Positions 54,012-64,000 of a DNA stretch of 64,000 bases are shown here, piece by piece. Under the pieces are notes generated by a model. The model did not search any database and had not been told where the DNA came from. It worked only from the letters and a program-made list of their open reading frames with translations. Numbering within the stretch: position 1 is the first letter of the stretch; every line of letters begins with the position of its first letter. The stretch is from Methylomagnum ishizawai. Lineage in GTDB: Bacteria; Pseudomonadota; Gammaproteobacteria; Methylococcales; Methylococcaceae. The DNA lies in assembly GCF_019670005.1 (NCBI RefSeq), contig NZ_AP019783.1, forward strand, positions 516,501 through 580,500. The letters are read 5' to 3'. A program made the translations under genes and the position numbers.

Positions 54012-54847
54012 GCCGCCAAGCCCCGCCCGGCGTTCAACGCCGCGATGACGGGCCGGGTCGCGGGGCGCACCCCGCGCCATAGCTCGAAAGCCACGGCGGC
54101 TTGTTCCACCAACATCCCGATGCCGTCCACGCTCAGCGCCGCGCCCGCCGCGCCGCCCCAGCGCACGAAGGGCGTGGGTTCCTTGCCATAGGCCAGGTCG
54201 TAGCAACTTCCCCCCGCCGCCAGGATGCCGCCGGGCAGGTCCGGCACCTCGCCGCCCAGGCTGGCGGCGGTGGCGTTCAGGATCAAGTCGAAGCTTTCCC
54301 CCGCCAAGTCCGCGAAACCGCGGCCCACGACCGGGCCGAGGTCGCCGAATTCCCCGGCCAGGATTTCCGCTTTCGCCACCGTGCGGTTGGCGATGACCAG
54401 CCGTCCCGGTGCCAGCGCCAGCAAGGGGGCCAAGACGCCCCGACCGGCCCCGCCCGCGCCCAGCAGCAGGACGCGGCGTCCGCCGATTTCCAGTCCCAGG
54501 TTTCCGGTCAGATCGCGGACCAAGCCTTCGCCGTCGGTGTTGTCGCCGAATACCGCGCCGTCGGGCCGGAGCGCCAAGGTGTTGACCGCCTTGGCCCGCG
54601 CCGCCCGTTCGCTGAGGCTGTCGGCCCAGGCGAAAGCCAGTTCCTTGAGCGGCACGGTGCAATTCAAACCCTTGCCGCCCGTGGCGAAAAACTCCCGCAC
54701 GGCGGTCTCGAAAGCCTCGGCGGGTACGTCCTGGGCGGTATAGGTCAGGCTTTGCCCGGTTTGCGCGGCGAACAAGGCGTGGATGCGCGGCGATTGGCTA
54801 TGGCCGATGGGATGGCCGAAGACGGCGTAGCGGTCTGGAAAGGTCAT
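54008..54847 (-). CDS. aroE: Shikimate dehydrogenase
   Basis: The 279-residue NADP enzyme of the shikimate pathway has [20 protein letters not shown], the catalytic Lys in [23 protein letters not shown], and the dinucleotide loop [13 protein letters not shown]. The following DUF4184 gene on the same strand is 6 nt upstream. Confidence 0.96.
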   Translation of the reverse strand: MTFPDRYAVFGHPIGHSQSPRIHALFAAQTGQSLTYTAQDVPAEAFETAVREFFATGGKGLNCTVPLKELAFAWADSLSERAARAKAVNTLALRPDGAVFGDNTDGEGLVRDLTGNLGLEIGGRRVLLLGAGGAGRGVLAPLLALAPGRLVIANRTVAKAEILAGEFGDLGPVVGRGFADLAGESFDLILNATAASLGGEVPDLPGGILAAGGSCYDLAYGKEPTPFVRWGGAAGAALSVDGIGMLVEQAAVAFELWRGVRPATRPVIAALNAGRGLAA

Positions 54848-54853
54848 GTGGGG

Positions 54854-55642
54854 TTAATCGTTCGAGTCGTTGGAGGGAGGACGGGATAGCCCGTAAAACA
54901 CCAGGGCGCCCAGGGTGAACAAGGGCAGGAAAATCGCGGTGCCATGGACCGCGAGTTGGAAGGCGAGGACGCGGACCGCCATCGTGCCCTGGATGTCGGC
55001 CACCGTAGGGAGTGAAACCAGGACCGCGGCGATCAGGGCGGCCAGCGCGGCCAGCGATCCGAGGAGGTAACGTCCCCGGTCGTCTTGCCAGGACGGGGCC
55101 GGAGCGGGTTGGGCACGCAACCAAGCCCGGTAACAGGCCAGCAAGATCAGGGTGCCCGCCACTGTGCTGAATTGTTGCAGCAGGGCGTATACGGGAAATT
55201 CCGTTCCGCCTATCCGCATGGATTCCCGGAGCCACGCCAGCTTCGCGACCACCCAGCCGTCACGGTGGGTGAGCGAGTCCCAGCCGGTGTGGGTCCAGGC
55301 CCCCAGGACCACCGAGACGGCCAAAGCCACCCACTCGCCGGGACGGCTGGGTCCGGGGGCTTGCGTCAAGGGCCAGAGCGCGGCCCGGTGGGGTTGGGGC
55401 AGGGCGTGGCACAGCGGCTTGCGGAGCCCATAGGCCAAGCCATACAGGCAGAGGCCCGAGGGCAGGCCGACGAGCAAGCTACCCGCTCCGGTATGGGCGA
55501 GGGTGGCCCAATCGAAGCGCTGGAGGTAGTAGCCGAGATCCGGGCTTAGGCTCCCGGCCACCAAAGCCCCGCAGCGCAGCCAGGCGGGGCAATAAGGCCA
55601 CAACGGCAGGACGGCGGCGGGATGGGCGAAGGTCCACGGCAT
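54854..55642 (-). CDS. DUF4184 family membrane protein
   Basis: The 262-residue protein begins PWTFAHPAAVLPLW and has GSLSPDLGYYLQRFDW and WTHTGWDSLTHRDGW, the conserved acid/His segments of DUF4184, with about six membrane helices. These His/Asp clusters resemble membrane-bound metal-dependent hydrolases. The function is unknown. The start at 55642 lies 13 nt after the hemB stop; the frame extends into hemB without meaning. Confidence 0.85.
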   Translation of the reverse strand: MPWTFAHPAAVLPLWPYCPAWLRCGALVAGSLSPDLGYYLQRFDWATLAHTGAGSLLVGLPSGLCLYGLAYGLRKPLCHALPQPHRAALWPLTQAPGPSRPGEWVALAVSVVLGAWTHTGWDSLTHRDGWVVAKLAWLRESMRIGGTEFPVYALLQQFSTVAGTLILLACYRAWLRAQPAPAPSWQDDRGRYLLGSLAALAALIAAVLVSLPTVADIQGTMAVRVLAFQLAVHGTAIFLPLFTLGALVFYGLSRPPSNDSND

Positions 55643-55655
55643 CGGCGGGTCGGCG

Positions 55656-56723
<1,068 letters not shown>

Positions 56724-56768
56724 TTATGATAAAAAAGATCAAAGGTTTAGAGTTTCAGGAGTTTATAA

Positions 56769-58418
<1,650 letters not shown>

Positions 58419-58460
58419 CTATCATGTTGCTTCCGCTTTTTAGATGGTAGCCCTGCCGCG

Positions 58461-59450
58461 ATGATCGATAGCCCCGAACTTGCCGCCTACGCCACGCTGG
58501 CCGAAACTTTCCCCGAACCCGTGTTCCGGCCCTGGTTGGAATCGTTGCCCGCCCAACTCGCCCGCGCCTTTGCCGCCGACCACCACGGCGATTGGCCGCG
58601 CTGGCGCGAAGTCCTGCGCCGCTTGCCGCCCATCCAACCCGCCTGGGTCAATTTGAACGCCGACGCCGTCCAACTTAAAGGCCGGGCCGACGCGGCGGCG
58701 GAATTGGCCTTGATCGAAACCCTGCTGCGGGAACTGCATCCCTGGCGCAAAGGGCCGTATGACGTGCTGGGCATCCCTATCGACACCGAATGGCGCTCCG
58801 ACCTGAAATGGCGGCGGCTGGAATCCGCCATCCAGCCCTTGGCCGGGCGCACCGTGCTGGATGTGGGCTGCGGCAATGGTTATCACGCCTGGCGCATGGT
58901 CGGGGCCGGGGCCGGACGGGTGATCGGTATCGATCCCACCTTGCTGAGCGTGGCGCAATTCCTGGCGATCCGCCATTTCGCGGGGGATTTCCCGGTGTAT
59001 GTGCTGCCGGTGGGCATCGACGATGTACCGCCCAACCTCGGGGCGTTCGACACGGTGTTCTCGATGGGCGTGCTTTATCACCGCCGCTCGCCCTTGGATC
59101 ATTTGCTGGAACTCAAGGGCTGTATGCGAGAGGGGGGGGAACTGGTGCTGGAAACCTTGGTGATCGAGGGCGGGGCCGGGCAGGTGTTGGTGCCGGAGGA
59201 CCGCTATGCCCGGATGCGCAATGTCTGGTTCATCCCGTCCTGCCCGACGCTGGAAGGCTGGTTGAAGCGCTGCGGCTATCGCAATATCCGCTTGATCGAC
59301 GTGACCCCGACCACGGCGGAGGAACAGCGCTCGACCGATTGGATGCGGTTCCAGTCCTTGCCGGATTGCCTCGATCCCGCGAATCCGGGCTTGACGGTCG
59401 AGGGCTTGCCCGCGCCGAGAAGGGCGGTGTTTTTGGCGGAGGGGCCGTAG
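58461..59450 (+). CDS. cmoB: tRNA U34 carboxymethyltransferase CmoB
   Basis: The 329-residue enzyme transfers the carboxymethyl group of carboxy-SAM to 5-hydroxyuridine-34. It has LHPWRKGPYDVLGIPIDTEWRSDLKW, the SAM motif VLDVGCGNGYHAWRMVG and DTVFSMGVLYHRRSPLDHL, all diagnostic of CmoB. Its substrate is made by CmoA, encoded one gene downstream. Confidence 0.96.
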   Translation: MIDSPELAAYATLAETFPEPVFRPWLESLPAQLARAFAADHHGDWPRWREVLRRLPPIQPAWVNLNADAVQLKGRADAAAELALIETLLRELHPWRKGPYDVLGIPIDTEWRSDLKWRRLESAIQPLAGRTVLDVGCGNGYHAWRMVGAGAGRVIGIDPTLLSVAQFLAIRHFAGDFPVYVLPVGIDDVPPNLGAFDTVFSMGVLYHRRSPLDHLLELKGCMREGGELVLETLVIEGGAGQVLVPEDRYARMRNVWFIPSCPTLEGWLKRCGYRNIRLIDVTPTTAEEQRSTDWMRFQSLPDCLDPANPGLTVEGLPAPRRAVFLAEGP

Positions 59451-59537
59451 CGGCGGGGTTGGACGGGCCGATTCACACGCCAGCAACATAAGCCGGTTAG
59501 CGTGCCCCTCCCACCGGCTTGGCCCGCACAGGTTCCC

Positions 59538-60170
59538 ATGTCCCCCGATCCACGCTTCCGCCCGCTCGAAAGCCTGCTCCGGCAACACCTCGATAATTCC
59601 ATCGCCTGCGGCCAGGAACTCAAGCGCTTGTTCGGCCACCTCGACGCGCCCCAAGCCCATATCGCCGAGATCAGGCGCATGGAGGAGTTCGGCGACCGGC
59701 TCACCGCCGAGGCCCACCGCGCCCTGGAAGACCCCCCCTATTCCGAACTCATCCACCTGACCCAGCTTTGGGTCAAGCACCTCGACGATATCATCGACGG
59801 ACTCAACAACACGGCGCGGGTCATCGATATCTTCACGCCGGAACGGGCCGAGCCGGACGCCCAGCGCATCCTCGCGATCATCCTGGAGATGGCGGCGCGG
59901 CTCGCGGTCGAGGTGTGGCGCTATCCCGGCAATACCCTGGACGGGGTGCGGGACTGCCGGGAAGCGCTCAAGCGCTGGGAGGAAGAAGCCGACGCCATCT
60001 ATCACGAATGGCGCAAATCGCACCGGCGGCATAGTTCGCTGTCGCTGATTTCTGAGCTGGATTGGACCGAAATCCTGGGACTCCTGGAAGCCACCACCGA
60101 CGCCTGCTACCACTCGGCGGTGTTGTTGGAGCGGATCACCCGCCACCATCTGCGGCAAGCCGCGTCCTGA
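59538..60170 (+). CDS. DUF47/PhoU-like protein
   Basis: The 210-residue all-helical protein resembles the DUF47 (UPF0111) family, PhoU-like proteins usually paired with Pit phosphate transporters: LLRQHLDNSIACGQELKRL, EEFGDRLTAEAHRAL, DIIDGLNNTARVIDIF and CYHSAVLLERITRHHLR. No pit gene is adjacent; instead it sits between cmoB and cmoA. The start at 59538 is chosen over 59502, which gives a Pro-rich leader. Confidence 0.7.
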   Translation: MSPDPRFRPLESLLRQHLDNSIACGQELKRLFGHLDAPQAHIAEIRRMEEFGDRLTAEAHRALEDPPYSELIHLTQLWVKHLDDIIDGLNNTARVIDIFTPERAEPDAQRILAIILEMAARLAVEVWRYPGNTLDGVRDCREALKRWEEEADAIYHEWRKSHRRHSSLSLISELDWTEILGLLEATTDACYHSAVLLERITRHHLRQAAS

Positions 60171-60239
60171 GTCCGGCGAGCGTCCACCCTGTGGCGGCTG
60201 GTATGCTTGCGGGCCTCGAGCCGCTACCCGCCACCCGCC

Positions 60240-60965
60240 ATGAGCAAAGACCAACTGTTCCGCGCGCCCCAGCCCATCGCCGGGGATTTCAATTTCGGCC
60301 AGGAAACCGCCCTGGTGTTCGACGATATGCTGGACCGCTCCGTGCCCTTCTACGCCGAGCTACAGCGCATGATCGGCGAAATCGCCGCCGACTTCGCCGC
60401 CGAGGGCAGCCGTTTGTACGATCTCGGCTGTTCCACCGGCACCACCTTGCTGTGCCTGGACCGGATGGTGCCGCCGGGCGTGGCCTTCGTCGGGGTGGAT
60501 GCTTCGCCCGAGATGCTGGAACAGGCCCGCCAAAAATTGGCCCGCCATGGTCTGGCCCGGCCTTGCGAACTGGTCCGGCAGAACCTCGATCAAGGCGTCG
60601 CCCTGGTCGATGCCTCCGTGGTCGTCATGAACCTGACCCTGCAATTCGTCCGCCCCCTGCACCGCGACCGTTTGATCGCCGCCATCGCCCAGGGCACCCG
60701 TGCCAACGGTTGCTTGATCCTGGTGGAAAAGGTGCTGGGCCAGGATTCGACCCTGAACCGGCTGTTCATCAAATACCATTACGATTTCAAGAAGCGCAAC
60801 GGCTATTCCGAATTGGAAATCGCCCAGAAGCGGGAAGCGTTGGAAAACGTGCTGATCCCCTATCATTTGGAGGAAAACCGCGAACTCCTGCTCCGCAATG
60901 GCTTCAGGACTTGCGATGTGTTTTTCCGTTGGTATAACTTCTGCGGGATGCTGGCGATCAAATAA
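60240..60965 (+). CDS. cmoA: Carboxy-SAM synthase CmoA
   Basis: The 241-residue enzyme makes carboxy-S-adenosylmethionine from SAM and prephenate for CmoB. It shows FNFGQETALVFDDMLDRSVPFY, LYDLGCSTGTTLL, VGVDASPEMLEQAR, VVMNLTLQFV and YHYDFKKRNGYSELEI, matching CmoA. The start at 60240 is the usual one. Confidence 0.96.
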   Translation: MSKDQLFRAPQPIAGDFNFGQETALVFDDMLDRSVPFYAELQRMIGEIAADFAAEGSRLYDLGCSTGTTLLCLDRMVPPGVAFVGVDASPEMLEQARQKLARHGLARPCELVRQNLDQGVALVDASVVVMNLTLQFVRPLHRDRLIAAIAQGTRANGCLILVEKVLGQDSTLNRLFIKYHYDFKKRNGYSELEIAQKREALENVLIPYHLEENRELLLRNGFRTCDVFFRWYNFCGMLAIK

Positions 60966-61030
60966 GCCCGGCAACACCATGGATGGCCCGCCCCGCGGTT
61001 CCGAACCTCCATCCCACCACGCGAACGCCT

Positions 61031-61699
61031 ATGTCCACCGCCGAGAAATCCTCCGCGCGCAAAACCCCCTTGCTCAAGGGCACCCTGGTCATGTGGAACG
61101 ACCTGAAAGGTTTCGGGTTCGTGCGCCCGGAACCCGCGGACGGCGACCAGGACGACCATTTCATCCACATCACCGCCTTCAAGAAGGGCATGAGCCGCCG
61201 CCCGGAAATCGGCGACGCGGTACGCTTCCGGCCCGACGACAGCGCCGAGGCCGGGGACAAGAAGCGGGCGGCTTTCGCCCTGATCGAGGGTATGGACTAC
61301 GAACACCCGGAGCCCAAGCCGTTCTCCCTGGCGCCCAAGCCCCGTTCCCTGTTGACCAACCTGTTGATCCTGACGCCCTTGATGCTGTCGTCCTATACGC
61401 TGTGGATGGCCCGGAACCCGCTGCCGTTCTTTTCCTACTGCATCTTCAGCCTGATTACCATCATGATCTACGGGGCCGACAAAACCCATGCCGCCACCCG
61501 TCGCTGGCGGGTCCCGGAAAACTACCTCCTGGTCCTGGAACTCATGGGCGGCTGGCCGGGCGCCTTGGTGGCCCAGAACCAATTGCGCCATAAAACCCGG
61601 AAATCGACCTATAAGATTCTGCTGCATACCATCGTCGCCGCGCATTTGCTGGGCTGGGCCGTCTATCTGTATTGGAAGCTCCACCTCCAAACCGCCTGA
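61031..61699 (+). CDS. Cold-shock domain - DUF1294 membrane protein
   Basis: The 222-residue protein has an N-terminal cold-shock-like OB domain (KGTLVMWNDLKGFGFVRPE, DDHFIHITAFKKGM, GDAVRFRP) and a C-terminal DUF1294 membrane domain of about four helices with DKTHAATRRWRVPENYLLVL and GGWPGALVAQNQLRHKTRK. The cold-shock part could bind RNA at the membrane; function unknown. The ATG at 61031 is preferred over 60983. Confidence 0.85.
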   Translation: MSTAEKSSARKTPLLKGTLVMWNDLKGFGFVRPEPADGDQDDHFIHITAFKKGMSRRPEIGDAVRFRPDDSAEAGDKKRAAFALIEGMDYEHPEPKPFSLAPKPRSLLTNLLILTPLMLSSYTLWMARNPLPFFSYCIFSLITIMIYGADKTHAATRRWRVPENYLLVLELMGGWPGALVAQNQLRHKTRKSTYKILLHTIVAAHLLGWAVYLYWKLHLQTA

Positions 61700-62167
61700 A
61701 ACCGGCCGCGGTTTTTGCGCGTCTTGCCAAAGCCGGGCTTGGGAATAAGCGAAATATCCCTTTATGGCGCACGATCCGCAGGGGGCGGCAAACCCCTGCT
61801 GCCGGTTCCATCCAGCCTGTGGATATTCGCGGGATGGATTATCCCGGCGGACGCCGCCCCCAGCGGCCAAACTCTGGGTTAACTGATTTTTTGCGATATA
61901 AATCAGTCGGCTATGAAAAAATGGGGTTATAGGAAAACCCAGATTGGGCCTTGCCAAGCCTGTGGATAACTCGGTGGATGGATTCCGCGCCGGACTGGCG
62001 GGCCGCTTTACCCCTTCGCCGGTCAAAACCCGCCGTCCCGCCCCCGCCGGTTCCCGAAATTCAACCGGTGTTGACAGATTGCTCCGTGGCAATAAGCGAT
62101 TCCCTTATGCCGGGCCGCCCCACGGACCGCTATCATTGCCCGACCCTGGACATCCGCCATTCCCACT
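61700..62167. other. Intergenic region with DnaA-box-like sites and an imperfect repeat
   Basis: These 468 bases hold no credible gene. They contain AATAAGCGAAATATCCCTTTATGGC-like sequence at 61744-61768 that recurs in shorter form at 62091-62111, a near-consensus DnaA box (61818-61826), a perfect DnaA box (61961-61969), and an AT-rich stretch at about 61875-61945. The DnaA-box reading is sequence-only; no replication gene is nearby. Confidence 0.45.
61961..61969 (-). promoter_or_regulatory. Perfect DnaA-box sequence
   Basis: TGTGGATAA is the complement of the strong DnaA box TTATCCACA. A second copy with one mismatch (TGTGGATAT) lies at 61818-61826 in the same orientation, and AT-rich DNA separates them. 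Confidence 0.35.
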
Positions 62168-62650
62168 ATGCGCCGCCCGCCCAACCGATCCCCAAAACCT
62201 GTAAAGCCCAGCGCCCCGCTGCCGCGCCCGGCGGCCGAAATCTTCGCGGGGTTGTTGTTCGCCGAGGTGCCGCCCCCGGTGTTGCAACGGCTGCAAACCA
62301 TGAATGCGGTGCTGGCCGATAATATGCGCGGCCTGGACGATGTGGGCCGGAACAATATGCGCGAGGCGCTGGCGCGCTGGTCCTGCCGCTTGCCGGAAGG
62401 CTTGGAAAGCTGGAACCACGCCTTCGTGGCGGCCATGGCCCATGTCCACGAGGCCAAATTCGCCAAGTGGCTGAAGCAATTGCCCGATCCACCGCCGGAA
62501 CCGCCCGGCCTTTGGGAAACCCTGGCGGCCCAGGCCGCCGCGCCGGACGAGACCGGGCTGGCCGCTTGCCTGATCCTGTACGACCTGGGCTGCGCCCGCG
62601 CCTTCCTGGCGTTCAAGCGCTCGGCCTCGGCGGCTCCTTTTTCTCCCTAG
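62168..62650 (+). CDS. Hypothetical protein
   Basis: The 160-residue reading frame has a basic Pro-rich start and a helical body (GLLFAEVPPPVLQRLQTMNA, VGRNNMREALARWSCRLPEG, HVHEAKFAKWLKQL). Host-like codon use and position 15 nt ahead of the transporter gene support coding. I recognise no family. Confidence 0.6.
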   Translation: MRRPPNRSPKPVKPSAPLPRPAAEIFAGLLFAEVPPPVLQRLQTMNAVLADNMRGLDDVGRNNMREALARWSCRLPEGLESWNHAFVAAMAHVHEAKFAKWLKQLPDPPPEPPGLWETLAAQAAAPDETGLAACLILYDLGCARAFLAFKRSASAAPFSP

Positions 62651-62665
62651 ATCGGAACTCCAAGC

Positions 62666-63430
62666 ATGAGCGGAATCGAATGGGCGCTGGTCGCCCTGGC
62701 CGCGCTGGCGGCGGGCGCGGTGAACGCCCTGGCCGGTGGCGGCACCTTGATCACCTTTCCCTTGCTGACGGCGGTGGGCCTGCCCGCCATCGAGGCCAAT
62801 ATCACCAATACCGTGGCGCTGTGTCCCGGCTATTTCGCCGCCACCCTGGCCCAGGCCGGGGATTTGCGTAGCCAGCGCCGCCGCTTGTGGTTGTACCTGC
62901 CCACCGCCATCCTGGGCGGGATCGTCGGCGGGGCGCTGTTGCTGCATACCGGGGAACGGACTTTCCGCGCCCTGGTGCCTTATCTGATCCTGTTCGCCGC
63001 TTTGCTGCTGGCTGGCCAGGATTGGGTGCGTGCTTGGTTGCTGCGCCGCGCCAACCACCCGGATTCGGCCCGCTGGCTGGAAACCCTGGGGGTGGTGCCC
63101 GCGTTCCTGGCGGCGGTCTATGGCGGCTATTTCGGCGCGGGGGTGAGCGTGATCGTGCTGGCGGTGCTGGGCTTGGTGCTGGACGACAGCCTGACCCGGC
63201 TCAATGCCTTGAAGCAAGGCGTCGCCTTCGCCATCAACACGGCGGCGGCGCTGTTCCTGGCGCTGTCGGGGCGGGTGGATTGGCCGGTGGCGCTGGCGAT
63301 GGCGGTGGGGGCCTTGGTCGGCGGCGCCTTGGGCGGCAAGCTGGCCGGGCGGATCCAACCGGCCCTGTTGCGCGGCATCGTGGTGGGGGTCGGTGTGGTC
63401 GTGGCCGGGATTTACTGGGTCCGGGGTTGA
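62666..63430 (+). CDS. TSUP family transporter (TauE/SafE-like)
   Basis: The 254-residue protein has about eight helices and the two-fold repeat of sulfite exporter TauE/SafE proteins: [19 protein letters not shown] near the N-terminus and [19 protein letters not shown] with [18 protein letters not shown] in the second half. The substrate may be an organosulphur anion, sulfite or another small anion. Confidence 0.9.
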   Translation: MSGIEWALVALAALAAGAVNALAGGGTLITFPLLTAVGLPAIEANITNTVALCPGYFAATLAQAGDLRSQRRRLWLYLPTAILGGIVGGALLLHTGERTFRALVPYLILFAALLLAGQDWVRAWLLRRANHPDSARWLETLGVVPAFLAAVYGGYFGAGVSVIVLAVLGLVLDDSLTRLNALKQGVAFAINTAAALFLALSGRVDWPVALAMAVGALVGGALGGKLAGRIQPALLRGIVVGVGVVVAGIYWVRG

Positions 63431-63457
63431 GGTTCCAACCACTGGGGAGGTAGCACC

Positions 63458-63733
63458 ATGGTCGATAGGGCGGCGGTAGCGGAAGATTGGCGTCGGCGCG
63501 GTTTCGGTTGCGATCTCTGGGTGGACCCGCCCGGCCAGCGCTGGGAGGATTTCGTCCACGGCGTCGATGAACTGGTGATGGTGGTGGAGGGCCGGGTCGA
63601 GTTCGAGATCGACGGAGTGGTCCACCAGCCGGAGGCCGGGGAGGAATTATTGATCCCGGCGGGCGCGGTGCATTCGGTGCGGAACCTGGGCGGCGGCCCC
63701 GCGCGCTGGCTGTATGGCTATCACGCGGGTTGA
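63458..63733 (+). CDS. Small cupin-domain protein
   Basis: The 91-residue protein is a single cupin barrel: VDELVMVVEGRVEFEIDG (motif 1, with Glu but His replaced), EEELLIPAGAVHSVRN-like EELLIPAGAVHSVRNLG (motif 2 His) and RWLYGYH. Metal ligands are incomplete, so binding is uncertain. Function unknown. Confidence 0.85.
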   Translation: MVDRAAVAEDWRRRGFGCDLWVDPPGQRWEDFVHGVDELVMVVEGRVEFEIDGVVHQPEAGEELLIPAGAVHSVRNLGGGPARWLYGYHAG

Positions 63734-63736
63734 ATC

Positions 63737-63760
63737 GTGGGCATGACCCTACGTGCCCAC
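63737..63760. repeat. Short inverted repeat, possible dispersed palindrome
   Basis: GTGGGCA and TGCCCAC flank a 10-nt loop right after the cupin gene and are followed by CCTAC. There is no T-tract. It resembles REP-like palindromes common in intergenic regions of gammaproteobacteria; other copies would be needed to confirm. Confidence 0.35.
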
Positions 63761-63796
63761 CCTACAGTCTATCCGGCTTGAACCTGCGGCCCGGCC

Positions 63797-64000
63797 TCAG
63801 CACTCGGGCACGCTGACCGGGATGTGCATGGCGAGACCGGCCTCTGCGGTTTCCTTGTAGCGGCTGTTCATATCCTGGGCGGTTTCCCACATGGTCTTGA
63901 TGACGGCGTCGAGGCTGACGCGGGCGTCCTTGGGGTCGGTCTCCAGCGCGATATTGGCGGCGGTGATGGCTTTCATCGCGCCCATGCTGTTGCGCTCGAT
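63797..64000 (-). CDS. sdaA: L-serine ammonia-lyase, C-terminal end
   Basis: Only the last 67 codons lie in the window; the frame is open to the right edge ([19 protein letters not shown], then [20 protein letters not shown] and a final Cys-containing VPEC). The segment is the conserved end of bacterial iron-sulphur L-serine dehydratases; the terminal Cys ligates or approaches the 4Fe-4S cluster. Confidence 0.9.
   Translation of the reverse strand: MERNSMGAMKAITAANIALETDPKDARVSLDAVIKTMWETAQDMNSRYKETAEAGLAMHIPVSVPEC

Noticed and set aside
53046-54662. 538-residue minus-strand frame near aroE
   Set aside because: It covers aroE in another frame, the opposite strand of the carbonic anhydrase homologue and the PilZ-like gene end; no domain.
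58440-60254. 604-residue minus-strand frame opposite cmoB and the DUF47 gene
   Set aside because: It spans two genes and their gap, has no domain, and both sense genes are supported by family motifs.
61700-62167. Chromosomal replication origin
   Set aside because: Only two DnaA-type boxes and no dnaA, dnaN, gidA or rpmH genes nearby; reported as an observation only.
62105-63625. 506-residue minus-strand frame opposite the TSUP transporter and cupin
   Set aside because: Gln/His/Gly-rich antisense shadow without a domain; the sense strand has a clear transporter.

Overview
The window is 64 kb of GC-rich DNA from a free-living gammaproteobacterium. The gene set suggests a methanotroph-like or related environmental lineage such as Methylococcaceae: a RegB/RegA redox regulator, an aa3-type oxidase with a cytochrome c-fused CtaC, a PEP-CTERM protein, an Mg-type HemB and CmoA/CmoB. 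No methane-oxidation gene is present, so the family assignment is only a guess. I see no rRNA, tRNA, CRISPR array, insertion sequence or prophage gene.

Accessory left end (1-11.8 kb, all + strand). The locus begins with the C-terminal part of a PpkA-like von Willebrand A protein. An ABC ATPase and permease (TagT/TagS-like), a non-catalytic formylglycine-enzyme-fold protein (TagR-like) and two coiled-coil lipoproteins follow. Together they resemble the TagQRST-PpkA signalling branch known from type VI secretion, but no secretion core gene is in view. Downstream is an unusual set: a small zinc-ribbon membrane protein, a secreted Ppx/GppA-fold protein, a probable propeller-type lipoprotein, and a second gene that fuses the zinc ribbon, a membrane segment and a Ppx/GppA-fold domain. 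This split/fused pair of extracytoplasmic Ppx/GppA-like proteins is my best candidate for an undescribed system.

11.8-20.4 kb: a polyamine transporter potBCD without potA, two orphan secreted proteins, parE (topoisomerase IV), and an 804-residue secreted protein made of about 15 FG-GAP/VCBS calcium-binding repeats. 20.6-30.5 kb: a methyltransferase, a CBS-pair protein, then a minus-strand run of smrB, a sugar-kinase-like APH-fold gene, a GTP cyclohydrolase II/RibD-reductase fusion and a zinc-type MDR dehydrogenase. After these come a vanadium-haloperoxidase-like exported protein preceded by a perfect FNR-type box, a PEP-CTERM choice-of-anchor-A protein, and comF.

30.5-37.4 kb holds biotin synthesis (bioB, bioF, bioH, bioC and, after a reverse-strand hydrolase, bioD). 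37.6-42.6 kb is the aa3 cytochrome c oxidase operon (DUF2244, ctaC, ctaD, a 35-residue assembly protein, ctaG, ctaE). Then come hslO, msrA and regBA, followed by pilA with a candidate sigma-54 promoter and its accessory gene tfpZ. The pilin region is AT-richer, and the composition changes abruptly inside tfpZ.

47.9-51.5 kb is the his block hisBHAFIE. The rest is mostly housekeeping: a PilZ-like protein, a gamma carbonic anhydrase homologue, aroE, hemB, mlaC, hemF, cmoB, a DUF47 protein, cmoA, a cold-shock/DUF1294 protein, a TSUP transporter, a cupin, and the 3' end of sdaA at the right edge. An AT-rich intergenic region at 61.7-62.2 kb carries one perfect and one near-perfect DnaA-box.
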